This document shows, in pieces, positions 54,019 through 63,583 of a stretch of DNA of 64,000 nucleotides. The first letter of the stretch is position 1. Every line of letters starts with the position of its first letter. The position numbers and the translations under genes are program-made. The notes beneath the pieces were generated by a model. It did not search any database, was not told the DNA's origin, and worked only from the letters and a program-made list of their open reading frames with translations. Source of the stretch: Rs1 sp038900335. GTDB taxonomy: Bacteria > Pseudomonadota > Gammaproteobacteria > Pseudomonadales > Balneatricaceae. The stretch is taken from NCBI GenBank assembly GCA_038900335.1, contig JBBMRB010000010.1, positions 1 through 64,000 of the forward strand, in the 5' to 3' direction.

Positions 54019-54492
54019 ATGGAGTCTTGGGTGAGTATTAGGAAACTTGAAAATAAGGATGTTGAAGCTGTCAGTGAGCTGTGTATGGCTTCGTTTTCAA
54101 AATCGGTTGCCGCTTCTCTGTCTGAAGAAGGGGTTGCAACTTTTTCTAAAATAGCTGCTAGTGATGCTTTTCACCACAGAATGACAGAAGACAATGTAAT
54201 GCTTGTCGCGCAGTGTGATGGCAAGATTGAGGGAGTAATTGAACTAAAGGAGGGTCGTCATGTTGCTATGCTTTTCGTTGATCCTGATAGACAAATGAAA
54301 GGTGTCGGTAGGGAGTTGCTTGCCTCAGCTCTGACTTATGCGAGGGTTGATACCGTAACGGTCAGTGCCTCTTTATCCTCAGTTGTTGCGTATAAAAAGT
54401 ATGGTTTTGAGTGTAAAGGTGATGTGGCTGAATCAGCAGGTTTAATTTATCAGCCTATGCAGATCGAACTTGAGGCAATAAAGCAGAGCTAA
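54019..54492 (+). CDS. GNAT-family N-acetyltransferase
   Basis: A 157-aa single-domain protein of the GNAT fold: VSIRKLENKDVEAVSELCMASF at the start, a substrate strand VMLVAQCDGKIEGVIEL, and the acetyl-CoA loop in MLFVDPDRQMKGVGRELLASAL (about 89-110, Q/R-x-x-G-x-G/A). It probably acetylates a small amine or a protein N-terminus; the substrate is not predictable. It stands alone between two hairpins. Confidence 0.85.
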   Translation: MESWVSIRKLENKDVEAVSELCMASFSKSVAASLSEEGVATFSKIAASDAFHHRMTEDNVMLVAQCDGKIEGVIELKEGRHVAMLFVDPDRQMKGVGRELLASALTYARVDTVTVSASLSSVVAYKKYGFECKGDVAESAGLIYQPMQIELEAIKQS

Positions 54493-54554
54493 AAGCGGTT
54501 GGCTTTTGCTCGTGCCGCGCTTATTTTATCCAACAATTTTCAGCCTGTTGACAG

Positions 54555-54586
54555 GGCGTTACTGGCTTTGCTAACCCAGTAACGCC
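54555..54586. terminator. hairpin between convergent genes
   Basis: GGCGTTACTGG (54555-54565) and CCAGTAACGCC (54576-54586) make a perfect 11-bp stem with a ten-base loop. No clear T-run follows on either strand, so termination is likely but not certain. Confidence 0.55.
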
Positions 54587-54684
54587 ACTTGTAATAGCAG
54601 GTGAGCAGATATGGCATCTTTTTTAGTGGCTAGTAAAGCCTGGCAGTTCATATTGCTAAACCCTCTATTTTCTAGGCACCAAAA

Positions 54685-55494
54685 TCACTGATCTTGTGCG
54701 TAAAAAAGTGGGGTATCTGGGTCTTTATTGTTATTGATTGATTGAATAATCTCTGGGTTTACTTGGGCTGGCTCGTAGAGACCGCAGCTTTTGAAATGTT
54801 TTTTAAAGTTGATATCTTTACCAATAAAATCATAGAGCACGCGAGTGCACGCTGGTAGGCGATGGCTCTTAGAGGAGACACCTGTTTTCAAACCATAAAG
54901 CTGTTTTATTTGACTTCGATAAGAGGGGAATAGAATAGTCTGTGTCATCTCATTCTCTGTTAGGCACTCAACATCCAATAGAAAAATACGATCGCTTAAG
55001 TTAAGCAAAACGCCTTCATACAGACAATGAGTAACTTGCTCATGCTTTTGCGACACTGCAATTAAGCGCTCATAGCGTTTATAAATTAGCCCATCATCAC
55101 TTTGTTTTACTTCGATAAGCGACTGAAATACTTGCCCTGGGTAGCCAAGCGAATAGTAGTACTCATAGTACCAACCTATATAGCGGGCGAGGCTTGGTGA
55201 AGAGTCGTATTTAAGTTTAATGATCTTGTCAAAGAATACAGATGTACCACTGTTCGCTGCTTGATTAGATAGTTTAGGGGCTATTATCTGGCTAAATTGC
55301 TCATTAGGCATCAAAATTTCAAACTCATCTACACCAAAAAAATCACATATAATTTTAATGTTCGATTTCGATGGATGCGTTTGGCCATTCAAATATTTAT
55401 TGAACTGGGAACGGTTAATACCTATTTTTCGGCACACTTGCGCGATTGAACTGTAATGATCACACAGTAACTTCAAATTATTTACAAAGCTCAA
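54685..55494 (-). CDS. XRE-like helix-turn-helix transcriptional regulator
   Basis: The 269-aa protein begins with an HTH domain (about 1-60): IAQVCRKIGINRSQFNKYLN is the recognition region and STHPS-like NGQTHPSKSNIKIICDFFGV continues it. The remaining 200 residues form an unrecognised effector domain, with KYDSSPSLARYIGWYYEYYYS (about 94-114) rich in aromatic residues. It is divergent from the TRAP transporter operon across a 298-bp region containing an inverted repeat (55548-55566), so it probably controls that operon. The ligand is unknown. Confidence 0.75.
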   Translation of the reverse strand: MSFVNNLKLLCDHYSSIAQVCRKIGINRSQFNKYLNGQTHPSKSNIKIICDFFGVDEFEILMPNEQFSQIIAPKLSNQAANSGTSVFFDKIIKLKYDSSPSLARYIGWYYEYYYSLGYPGQVFQSLIEVKQSDDGLIYKRYERLIAVSQKHEQVTHCLYEGVLLNLSDRIFLLDVECLTENEMTQTILFPSYRSQIKQLYGLKTGVSSKSHRLPACTRVLYDFIGKDINFKKHFKSCGLYEPAQVNPEIIQSINNNKDPDTPLFYAQDQ

Positions 55495-55792
55495 ACGTGT
55501 ATTCCTATTTTAAATTACTAGTCATTTTACCAATATATACCGCGCTAATTAGATAGGCAATCTAATAGGTTATTGAACAGGTTTTTTAGTAATCACAGGG
55601 ATTAGCACACTCTTTATACCGCCATTAGTGATGCATTTGATGAGTAGCTATGGCTCATTGTGTGCGCCAGTATGACGCTGGTGAGTAATTCACACTGCCA
55701 TACTAATTTGCTCTACTAGGGGTAGCAAATTCGTCTTTCTCTGTACTTTTATGTACACAGAATAATCTCTAAAAATAACAAAGGTTACTCTT
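55495..55792. promoter_or_regulatory. divergent promoter region, regulator / TRAP operon
   Basis: Nearly 300 bp with promoters for both directions. A perfect 7-bp inverted repeat ATTAGAT-AGGCA-ATCTAAT sits at 55548-55566, about 54 bp before the regulator start, a plausible operator. A second dyad CCAG-TATGACG-CTGG occurs near 55668-55682. No gene is seen. Confidence 0.5.
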
Positions 55793-56809
55793 ATGATATT
55801 TAAAAATAACTTAAAACTGATATCCAAGGTTACGATATTGACTTCTTTAGCCTTCACTTCAGTCTCTGCTCTGGCCGTCGAAAAAATGCGTTTATCAGCG
55901 ATAGAGCCACCAACGTCCACGGTGGTGATGTTTGCTAATGAGTTTTCAGAACGTATTAATAAGTTAACCAATGGTGAAATCGACATTAGTGTCTATCCAT
56001 CAAGCCAGTTAGGTGATTGGGTTGAGGTACATGAGCAAGTCATGGAAGGTACTATTGATTTGGCAGTGCAGCCATTATCTAACAGCTTCAATGAAGTGTT
56101 AGCGCTGCAGTGGTTTCCCTATGCAGCGCTAGATTTTGAATCAGGTAAAAAAGCGTTTTCTGAAGGTGGTGTTATTTATGAAACCATTAATGATGCACTA
56201 GCTGAGCAAGATATTAAAATTCTAGGTGCTTTTGTATCAGGTATGGGCGGGATTGTTTATACCAAGGCGGCGCCCAAACCGCGTGATCCAAACAGTGATC
56301 AAGGGTTAAAAATTCGAGTTTGGCCAGGTGGTACTACGCATCAGGCGTTATTAGATCGACTTGGCTATCAAACAGCTCCTATCCCGTGGTCTGATTTATA
56401 TACAGCGATGCAAACCGGTGTCGTAGATGGCGCAATTGGAGCGACACCTGAGTTGGCTATGAATAACTTTGCTGATGTTGCCAAAATGTGGGTTCAAAAC
56501 AACGATCATTTTGAAGTGTCTTTTATTGCAGTCAATAAACCACGTTTTGACAGCTTGCCAATTGAGCAACAAAAAGCGATGGCTAAGGTAGCGTCACAGC
56601 TGTCTGCTGAGCGTTTTGATGTAGCAGAGCAAGAGCATCAAAAATACCTACAACTGATGCGTGATAAAGGCATTGAAGTAGTTGAGTTGAATAAAGAAGA
56701 GCTTGAAGCGGTAGCTAAAGTGGTACGGGCAGATGTATGGCCTAAAATTCAAGGCGAAATTGGCGATAAAAACATGGCCAAATTAAAGCAAAGCTTAGGT
56801 ATTAAATAA
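55793..56809 (+). CDS. dctP: TRAP transporter substrate-binding protein (DctP family)
   Basis: A 338-aa periplasmic receptor. Signal peptide IFKNNLKLISKVTILTSLAFTSVSALA, then EKMRLSAIEPPTSTVVMFANEFSERIN, the start of the DctP fold; KIRVWPGGTTHQALLDRLGYQTAPIPWSDLYTAMQTGVVDG is the family ligand region with the Arg (RVWP, about 178) that clamps carboxylates. It delivers an organic acid to the membrane pair encoded 90 bp downstream. Exact ligand unknown; an amino-acid-like carboxylate is possible. Confidence 0.92.
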   Translation: MIFKNNLKLISKVTILTSLAFTSVSALAVEKMRLSAIEPPTSTVVMFANEFSERINKLTNGEIDISVYPSSQLGDWVEVHEQVMEGTIDLAVQPLSNSFNEVLALQWFPYAALDFESGKKAFSEGGVIYETINDALAEQDIKILGAFVSGMGGIVYTKAAPKPRDPNSDQGLKIRVWPGGTTHQALLDRLGYQTAPIPWSDLYTAMQTGVVDGAIGATPELAMNNFADVAKMWVQNNDHFEVSFIAVNKPRFDSLPIEQQKAMAKVASQLSAERFDVAEQEHQKYLQLMRDKGIEVVELNKEELEAVAKVVRADVWPKIQGEIGDKNMAKLKQSLGIK

Positions 56810-56899
56810 GCGCTATTGAGGTCAGCACCTCTCCTTAATCGGTTGGGTGCTACATATTATAAATTTTAATATTAACCGCTTATCACAAGGAGTCAGCTG

Positions 56900-57460
56900 A
56901 TGACTCATAGTTTTTTTAGCTCAATACATACCGCGATGCTGCTGCTACAGCGTTACGTTATGGGCATAACCACCACCGTTATCGCCGTACTGATTTTTGT
57001 ACAAGTATTGATTCGTTATTTTCTAGATATTCCACTTTATGGCGTCGAAGAAATCGCCGCATATATGGCTGTTTGGCTCTATTTTGTCGGCGCAGGTTAT
57101 GGTGTCTATCGAGGGAATCATATCTCGGCTAGTGTGATGGATTTAATTCTATCGACCCAGAGAAGTAAGGATTTATTTCGCGCTTTTGTCGGTGTTATCA
57201 CCTTCACTCTTATCTGCTGGATGTTACTAATTTGCATAGATTACTTTCAATGGAGTGTTAGGCGTGCACCTAAATCCCCAGAGCTAAGGCTGCCACTTTA
57301 CTATGTGCATATAGCAATGGTCGTAGGCTTAGGGTTAATGGCATTTTACTCTTTCATTGAGATTGTCATGCGCATCATCTCCCTTCGTAAACGTGAAGAC
57401 TATGTTTGCCTTGCCGCAATCGATGATAACAAAATAAAACCTTCTAATTCAGGTAACTAA
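56900..57460 (+). CDS. dctQ: TRAP transporter small permease (DctQ family)
   Basis: A 186-aa membrane protein with four helices and the DctQ core VFVQVLIRYFLDIPLYGVEEIAAYMAVWLYFVGAGYGVYRGNHI-type pattern (about 33-77; RYF and EE are typical). AAGGAG precedes the ATG by eight bases. It pairs with the large permease, which starts 2 bp after the stop. Confidence 0.92.
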   Translation: MTHSFFSSIHTAMLLLQRYVMGITTTVIAVLIFVQVLIRYFLDIPLYGVEEIAAYMAVWLYFVGAGYGVYRGNHISASVMDLILSTQRSKDLFRAFVGVITFTLICWMLLICIDYFQWSVRRAPKSPELRLPLYYVHIAMVVGLGLMAFYSFIEIVMRIISLRKREDYVCLAAIDDNKIKPSNSGN

Positions 57461-57462
57461 CA

Positions 57463-58782
57463 ATGAATGTAGATATTCTAATTGATGCCCTTATTCTCAT
57501 TGTTCTACTGTTTATAGGTGTGCCAGCGCCGCTATGTTTTGCAGCGGCTGCGTTATTTCTATTTGTGATGGGTGATTTTTCAAACGCTAACTTTCTAGTC
57601 TCATCAGGCTTTACTAAATTATCCTCATTAATATTATTGGCTATCCCATTGTATATTTTTGCGGGGGGGATAATGACCGAGGGCAAAATCGCCACTCGTC
57701 TGATTGATCTCGCTGAAAGCATGATGGCCCGAGTAAAAGGCGGTTTAGGCATTGTTGTAATTGTATCCACTGCTATTTTTGGTGCTATATCGGGTATGTC
57801 TACTGCGGCTGTCGCAGCGATAGGCTCGATTATGATTCCTAAAATGGTAGAGCGTGGTTACGATAGGGGTTATGCAACAGCTTTGGTCGCGGCATCATCG
57901 GTATTAGCGCTGTTGATTCCACCAAGCTCTTCGATGATTCTTTATGGATGGGTAACAAATACATCAATTACAGCGATGTTTCTGGCACCGATAATCCCCG
58001 CCCTTTTATTAATAGCCTGCTTTAGTGTATTGAACTACTTACTCACCAGAAAAATGCCATTAATTGAGCTGCCTGAGCGTACTTTTAAAGAAGGCACCTT
58101 AGATGTTTGGTTTAAAACTAAACGCGCTGCCTTTGGTTTAGCAATGCCAATTATTATTCTTGGTTGTATCTATGGCGGCATTACGACACCTACTGAAGCT
58201 GCTGCTATCGCTGTTGTTTACTCTATTCCGGTGGCGTTTTTCATATACCGTGGTTTGAATTTAAAATCATTTGCTGATGTTGCTTGGAAAACAGGACAGA
58301 TTGCAGCAGTTCTGATGATTTTAGTGTTTTTCTCATCGATGCTAGCGCGTGTCTGGACCATGGAAGATGTACCGCAAACAGTATTGGAATTTATGCTGGG
58401 AATTAGTGATAACAAAATAATATTATTACTGTTGATCAACCTGTTTCTGCTGGTGATCGGCATGTTCCTCGATGATATAAGTGGTGTCTTATTAGCGTCG
58501 CCAATGTTGTTGCCAGTGGCTATGAGTTTAGGTATTGACCCTGTTCATTTTGGCGCTATTGTCGGCGTTAATTTAGGTATGGGTTTAATTACGCCTCCGA
58601 CAGCCCCTATCCTTTATTTTGCCGGCCTCATTGGTAATACCACATTGCCGAAAATGATTCGGTACACACTGGTCTTAATTATATTTGGCTATATACCGGT
58701 GCTGATGCTCACAACTTTTATTCCAGAATTATCCTTGTATCTGCCATCGCTTATTCTTGGCTACCAACCAATAGCGCTGTAG
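57463..58782 (+). CDS. dctM: TRAP transporter large permease (DctM family)
   Basis: The 439-aa membrane subunit imports the substrate using the sodium gradient. About 12 helices; SGMSTAAVAAIGSIMIPKMVERGYDRGYATALVAASSVLALLIPPSSSMILYGW-type residues (about 108-160) and the second repeat NLGMGLITPPTAPILYFAG (about 370-388) are the family hallmarks. Last of the three TRAP genes; a glutamine-amidotransferase-like gene follows after 40 bp, apparently in the same transcript. Confidence 0.94.
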   Translation: MNVDILIDALILIVLLFIGVPAPLCFAAAALFLFVMGDFSNANFLVSSGFTKLSSLILLAIPLYIFAGGIMTEGKIATRLIDLAESMMARVKGGLGIVVIVSTAIFGAISGMSTAAVAAIGSIMIPKMVERGYDRGYATALVAASSVLALLIPPSSSMILYGWVTNTSITAMFLAPIIPALLLIACFSVLNYLLTRKMPLIELPERTFKEGTLDVWFKTKRAAFGLAMPIIILGCIYGGITTPTEAAAIAVVYSIPVAFFIYRGLNLKSFADVAWKTGQIAAVLMILVFFSSMLARVWTMEDVPQTVLEFMLGISDNKIILLLLINLFLLVIGMFLDDISGVLLASPMLLPVAMSLGIDPVHFGAIVGVNLGMGLITPPTAPILYFAGLIGNTTLPKMIRYTLVLIIFGYIPVLMLTTFIPELSLYLPSLILGYQPIAL

Positions 58783-58822
58783 TTAATGATAATCCTCACA
58801 TCAATTTAAACGGAGTCGTTTA

Positions 58823-59554
58823 ATGAGTTACACACCAATAATTGGAATTACATTAGATATTGAAAATATGCCTTCTTATGCACACGAGCCTTGGTATGCG
58901 TTAAGGGAAAACTATTGTTCTTCAATTAGACAAGCTAAAGGGTTGCCCGTTGGTATCCCTCATGAAATTAAAGACGTAGACAAGTATCTTGATTTGGTTG
59001 ATGGCTTAGTCATCAGTGGAGGGATGTATGACATCGACCCAACGCTATACGGTGATATTGAAAGAGACGGCGATTTAGTCAAAAAGAGCTCTCGTACTGA
59101 GTTTGAATTAGCACTGGTGCGCGGCGCACTAGCACGAGATATTCCTCTGGTTGGTATATGTGGAGGGATGCAGATATTAGCCGTCATTAAAGGTGCCAAG
59201 TTGATTCAAGATATTAATACAGAAGTCCCAAATAGCCTGAATCACATGCAGCCATTACCACACAGTGAACCCTCACAATTAGTTAAGTTGACTAGCGGCT
59301 CAAAAATTGCTGGTTTTTTTGATGAACAAACCATCAATGTGAATAGTGTGCATCATCAATCAATTAAAAATTTGCCGCCTGAGATAGTCGTCAGTGGGGT
59401 CGCTGAAGATGGCGTCATTGAAGCAATTGAAATACCGGATCAAACTTTTTGTCTTGGTTTTCAATGGCACCCTGAGTATTTAATAAGCAAAGGGGAGTTA
59501 AATATGTTTGAGGGGTTTATCGCTGCTGCTAGTAACAGGCGCTCTCATAAATAA
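58823..59554 (+). CDS. class-I glutamine amidotransferase-like gamma-glutamyl hydrolase (peptidase C26, PuuD-like)
   Basis: A 243-aa enzyme with the triad of class-I amidotransferases: nucleophile Cys113 in VGICGGMQILA, and His216 and Glu218 in FQWHPEYL; SGGMYDIDPTLYG (65-77) is typical of the PuuD/C26 group, which hydrolyses gamma-glutamyl bonds such as gamma-glutamyl-GABA. It follows the TRAP genes at 40 bp with an ACGGAG ribosome site, so the transported compound or its gamma-glutamyl derivative is the likely substrate. The PuuA, PuuB and PuuC partners are not in the window. Confidence 0.85.
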   Translation: MSYTPIIGITLDIENMPSYAHEPWYALRENYCSSIRQAKGLPVGIPHEIKDVDKYLDLVDGLVISGGMYDIDPTLYGDIERDGDLVKKSSRTEFELALVRGALARDIPLVGICGGMQILAVIKGAKLIQDINTEVPNSLNHMQPLPHSEPSQLVKLTSGSKIAGFFDEQTINVNSVHHQSIKNLPPEIVVSGVAEDGVIEAIEIPDQTFCLGFQWHPEYLISKGELNMFEGFIAAASNRRSHK

Positions 59555-59650
59555 GCTAGCTGAATACCTAAACTGTGGCGTTTAGTAGTAAATGAAGATT
59601 TATTGTTAAGCAGTTACTCTCGTATGATATGAGCTAATACAACGTTGTAG

Positions 59651-59680
59651 GATGTCCTTTAAATATTATTGGAGGACATC
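59651..59680. terminator. hairpin between convergent genes
   Basis: GATGTCCT (59651-59658) and AGGACATC (59673-59680) pair perfectly around a 14-base AT-rich loop. No T-run follows, so this is a weak terminator call. Confidence 0.4.
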
Positions 59681-59732
59681 GATAAGGTACGTTAAACTAT
59701 GTTATTAGTGATTGGTTTTTTGTAATATTACC

Positions 59733-60500
59733 TTATGTTTTCATCATGATATCTAGCGCTTCTTTATGGAGCTCTGGCGTTGCTGCAGCGATCACTAAAC
59801 CGTCCCAGTTTTTGTTTAATGAATTTCCTTGCCAGTCGGTAATTACCCCGCCAGCGCCTTCAATAACAGGGATTAGTGCCATAATGTCGTAATATTGCAA
59901 ACTGCCTTCTACCACTAAATCAATATGCCCAGAGGCTAGTAAACCATAGTTATAACAATCACCGCCAAAGCGCCTAAGTTGAACTTTCGCAGTTAATTTC
60001 TCAAAACATTTGAACTGATCGCAATTAAACATATCAGGTTCAGTACAGTATAAAATAGCTTTACTAAGACTTCGCACATTAGACGTTTGACAGTGTTGAC
60101 CATTGTGAGTCGTTATCTGATTTGCCACGCCAATCCAGCGCTCATCTAATATGGGCATATCAATAACACCTATCATCGCTGATCCATGATCAGTTAATCC
60201 CAGCAGCGTGCCGAAAGTTGGCATTCCAGAAATAAAACTTTTTGTGCCATCAATAGGATCAATTACCCATTGAAAGCGGGCGTCTGATTGTTCCATGCCA
60301 TGTTCTTCGCCTAATATGCCGTGCTCTGGGTGTCGCCCAGAGATTATTGCGCGCATCTTCGCTTCAGTTGTCTGGTCAGCAATGGTTACTGGGCTCTCAT
60401 CAGCCTTATTTTTAACTTCAATACGCTGGCGGAAATAACGGTTTATAGTTACGCGAGAGTGCTCTAGTGCTTCATTAGCAGTGCTTAAGAACTCGTTCAT
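59733..60500 (-). CDS. inositol-monophosphatase-family phosphatase (HisN-like)
   Basis: The 255-aa magnesium-dependent phosphatase has GEEHG (64-68) and DPIDGTKSFISGMPTFG (81-97), with the metal-binding Glu65, Asp81 and Asp84. The KSFI after DGT matches the histidinol-phosphatase (HisN) subgroup better than inositol phosphatases (DGTxNF). The second motif, near GGVITDWQGN, closes the metal site. It stands between two convergent/tandem units with no histidine gene nearby, so the substrate is uncertain. Confidence 0.85.
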   Translation of the reverse strand: MNEFLSTANEALEHSRVTINRYFRQRIEVKNKADESPVTIADQTTEAKMRAIISGRHPEHGILGEEHGMEQSDARFQWVIDPIDGTKSFISGMPTFGTLLGLTDHGSAMIGVIDMPILDERWIGVANQITTHNGQHCQTSNVRSLSKAILYCTEPDMFNCDQFKCFEKLTAKVQLRRFGGDCYNYGLLASGHIDLVVEGSLQYYDIMALIPVIEGAGGVITDWQGNSLNKNWDGLVIAAATPELHKEALDIMMKT

Positions 60501-60735
60501 GTCTGTTTACCTTCTCTTTGAGTATGACGCTTGCACAATGTAATAAAAGTTATGTTCGGGCTTTTTGCAGCTAAGGGCAAGAGGGAAAAACTTATACTGT
60601 GGATGAGGATAGTTAATGCTGTTTTTTGCTCACCAGGTTACAGCAAGCTCAAGCAGAGCTATTAGCAATTTACGAATGAGGAATAGAGATAAACACTATC
60701 GACTGATTGCAGGTGTTAGAGCAACCCATAATCAT

Positions 60736-61647
60736 TTAAATAGTGTGATCATCGCGATGTTCAAGATGGGATTCGTCGAGAATCCAGCTCCTAAAATCAT
60801 CTACGTGCTGTCGCGATTCTAGATCTGTCTTAACAGTTAACCAATATCCTCCTTTGCTCAGTAATCTATTATTAAACGGTTCTATTAAGCTGCCACTAGT
60901 TAGTTGTTGATTGACAATAGGGGTTCTGCCTATAGCGACGCCGAGCCCTTGAGCGGCAGCGTTGAGTGTCAGTACCGATTGGTCGAAACGGTGTCCGCGT
61001 TCACAGTCAACACAGCTAACCCCTACTTGCTGTAGCCACATTTCCCAATCTTCAGGGTAGAAGTTGATGTGCAGTAGAGTGTGACTTGCTAGATCTTCTG
61101 GCTCGCGAAGGGGATTAGTTCCGCTAATTAAATCAGGGCTACAGACAGGAAATATCTCTTCTTTAAATAGTAAATCACTATTGGGATTATCATCTTCGCC
61201 AAGTAGATAACGAATTTCAATATCAAAGGCTTCGGGAAAGAAATCAAAATCATTATCTTGAGCAGATAAGCGGATATAAACATCTGGGTTAGTTATTTGG
61301 AACTGTGTCAATCTGGGAACGAGCCATTGGACAGAAAAAGATGAAGGGGCTTTGATATTGAGGATTGAGAACTGCTTGTCTTTGTTTAGATCTTTGTAGC
61401 CATCAGCAACGAGATCAAAAGCTTGTGTCAATTTAGGTAAATAGGCTTTTCCAGCAGCAGTTAAAGTCAGGCGCTGATGTGAGCGATTGAACATGGCGAT
61501 GCCAAAATACTCTTCTAATGTCCTAACTTGGTGGCTGATCGCAGCTTGGGTGACACTTAGTTCTTCTGATGCTTTAGTGAAACTCAAGTGACGAGCCGCA
61601 GCTTCGAAAGCTTTGAGTGCGTTTAGAGGGGGCATTCTTCTAATCAT
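60736..61647 (-). CDS. LysR-family transcriptional regulator, GcvA-like
   Basis: A 303-aa regulator: winged HTH at residues 1-62 (PPLNALKAFEAAARHLSFTKASEELSV and AISHQVRTLEEYFG) in the GcvA/AmpR-like subgroup, then a periplasmic-binding-like effector domain (about 90-295). It is divergent from the EutH-like gene with a 412-bp intergenic region between, which suggests it controls that gene. The effector is unknown. Confidence 0.9.
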   Translation of the reverse strand: MIRRMPPLNALKAFEAAARHLSFTKASEELSVTQAAISHQVRTLEEYFGIAMFNRSHQRLTLTAAGKAYLPKLTQAFDLVADGYKDLNKDKQFSILNIKAPSSFSVQWLVPRLTQFQITNPDVYIRLSAQDNDFDFFPEAFDIEIRYLLGEDDNPNSDLLFKEEIFPVCSPDLISGTNPLREPEDLASHTLLHINFYPEDWEMWLQQVGVSCVDCERGHRFDQSVLTLNAAAQGLGVAIGRTPIVNQQLTSGSLIEPFNNRLLSKGGYWLTVKTDLESRQHVDDFRSWILDESHLEHRDDHTI

Positions 61648-62059
61648 TTTGATTCCATTAAAGAGAGCCTATCAGCGATATGCCTTTGACAGCTCGAATA
61701 GCTATGTTTATGCATGTCTCTGTAAGTTTACGATATTTGATTGATGTTCCAGTTATCGATAAAAAACACGTTGCTGAGGACAATGTTTATCCTTTGCCTC
61801 AAAGCATCATTGAACTTAATGATAATGTGGCCATTTGTCTAGTCAATATTGGTATGAGCATAGCTTATACCTACCAATACTTTTTGTAGCTTGTGACTGA
61901 ATAGACAATAGTGATTTAATATATTAGCCGTGAGGCGAGTTTCGACGTACAACGTGACACCAAAATATAGATTAAGTTGAGTATGCTCTTTGAAAGGGAC
62001 GCGTGTTATGAAAACCATAACTAGTTAACCCCTATAACGATAATAATGAGGAATAAGAT
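61648..62059. promoter_or_regulatory. divergent promoter region, lysR / eutH-like
   Basis: A 412-bp region without a supported gene. A 69-codon plus-strand frame (61680-61889) has no good ribosome site and resembles nothing I know. A LysR box (T-N11-A) would be expected; none was singled out by eye. GAGGAATAAG lies before the eutH-like ATG. Confidence 0.45.
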
Positions 62060-63298
62060 ATGGCCGAAATAGGCAATTACGTAATTTATTTGATCATGCT
62101 TTGTGCGGTCATTGGCGCTTTTGCCTCTATCCGTGATCATCAGAGCGGGCTGGGCGCCGAGTTTATGGGTGGCTTGTACAGTATAGGCCCTATTTTTGTC
62201 CCCGTAGCAGGTATTATGGCTTCCATACCTTATCTGTCACAGTTTATATCCGCAGTTTTTGGGCCAATATTTTCTGCAATTGGAGCTGACCCGGCCATAG
62301 CTGCGACGACCTTTATTGCCGTTGATATGGGCGGTTATCAGCTTGCTGATGCTCTAGCTGAAACCCGTGAAGGTTGGGTGATTGCAATGGTTGTTGGTTA
62401 TATGGCTGGTGCGACAATTGTTTTTTCTATACCGGTTGGCTTAGCAATGCTTAAAGAAAGTGACCATAAATACATGGCACTTGGCGTTATGGCTGGAATC
62501 TTGAGTATCCCTGTGGGCGTGTTTGTTGCCTGCATTGTGCTTGCTGTTTCTAATCCAGGTGTCAGAGAAGGCATCTCGACTAACACTGATTCAACACTAG
62601 CGCTATCTTTAGATGCCGCTACGATTTTGATTAATATCTTGCCTTTAATCGTTATCTGTCTAGCACTGGCTGTGGGCTTGAAATTGTTTGCAAACCAAAT
62701 GATTCGTGGCTTCTTGATATTTGGAAGGACCATGGATGCGGCGTTGAAGTTGGTCTTGGTCTTTTCTATCGTTGAATACTTTACAGGCGTGTTCACTAAT
62801 GTCTTAGGTGGCTGGGGGTTTGATCCTATCATTGCAGACGAGGCGGACATGTTTCGAGCATTGGAGGTTGCAGGATATATCGGCATCATGCTGTCAGGTG
62901 CCTTCCCTATGGTATACATGATCAAGAAATATCTAGCAGCCCCTATGGAGGCTATTGGTGAGCGGTTGGGTATGGACAGCGTAGGCGCTGCGGGTATTCT
63001 TGCTGCGATGGCAAATATTCTGGCGATGTTCCATTTGATCGAAGATATGAAGGCGCGTGATAAAGTGCTGTGCATTGCCTTTGCTGTTTGTGGTGCGTTT
63101 ATGTTTGGTGACCATTTGGCCTTTACCGCTAATTTCCAACCCAATATGATATTGCCAATTTTGCTGGGGAAACTAGTTGGAGGGGGCTTTGGTTTTGTTC
63201 TTGCCATGTGGATAGCGGTACCAGCCGCGCAGCGTTTGGAGCGCGATACTTTGACAGCCGATGAGGAGAGTGAGGACAATAAGCTTAGTACAGTATAA
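62060..63298 (+). CDS. eutH: EutH-family permease (ethanolamine-type transporter)
   Basis: A 412-aa membrane protein with about eleven helices. LGAEFMGGLYSIGPIFVPVAGIMASIPYL (about 31-59) and ADPAIAATTFIAVDMGGYQLADALA (about 76-100) are hallmarks of EutH, the facilitator for ethanolamine. The gene stands alone: no eutBC ammonia-lyase genes or microcompartment genes are in the window. It may import ethanolamine or a related amine used by another route. GGAATAAG precedes the ATG. Confidence 0.85.
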   Translation: MAEIGNYVIYLIMLCAVIGAFASIRDHQSGLGAEFMGGLYSIGPIFVPVAGIMASIPYLSQFISAVFGPIFSAIGADPAIAATTFIAVDMGGYQLADALAETREGWVIAMVVGYMAGATIVFSIPVGLAMLKESDHKYMALGVMAGILSIPVGVFVACIVLAVSNPGVREGISTNTDSTLALSLDAATILINILPLIVICLALAVGLKLFANQMIRGFLIFGRTMDAALKLVLVFSIVEYFTGVFTNVLGGWGFDPIIADEADMFRALEVAGYIGIMLSGAFPMVYMIKKYLAAPMEAIGERLGMDSVGAAGILAAMANILAMFHLIEDMKARDKVLCIAFAVCGAFMFGDHLAFTANFQPNMILPILLGKLVGGGFGFVLAMWIAVPAAQRLERDTLTADEESEDNKLSTV

Positions 63299-63583
63299 GT
63301 GTGATTTCTGATAGTATTACAGGGCCTATAGGCTCTACTTTAGGGCTGGGCTTAAACTCCTAGTCTTTACTATCCAATCAGCTTTACAGTAGAACCCTTC
63401 GGTTATTATGCAGAGAATGAGCATTGACAGAATAATTACCTGTATTGTGTTAATGCTCACTACAATTATTTAAATAGCTTAATCTCTTAATAGCCCAAAA
63501 TTAATATTTTAGGCTCTATATATGTTTATATTATTTTTCTAAAGAGCCTGCTTGAAGTGTTCTAATAGCGATAAAGCAAGTGG

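Noticed and set aside
60616..60822. 68-codon plus-strand frame overlapping the lysR 3' end
   Set aside because: Overlaps a well-supported gene and has no family resemblance.
61680..61889. 69-codon plus-strand frame between lysR and the eutH-like gene
   Set aside because: No good ribosome site, no recognised domain, and it occupies the divergent promoter region.
62398..63279. 293-codon open frame antisense to the EutH-like gene
   Set aside because: Low-complexity, Pro/Ala/Ser/Lys-rich translation with no domain; it mirrors the codon bias of the true membrane gene on the plus strand.
63511..63549. AGGCTCT/AGAGCCT dyad after the UTRA gene as a terminator
   Set aside because: Seven-base arms with a 25-base loop and no immediate T-run; too weak to call.
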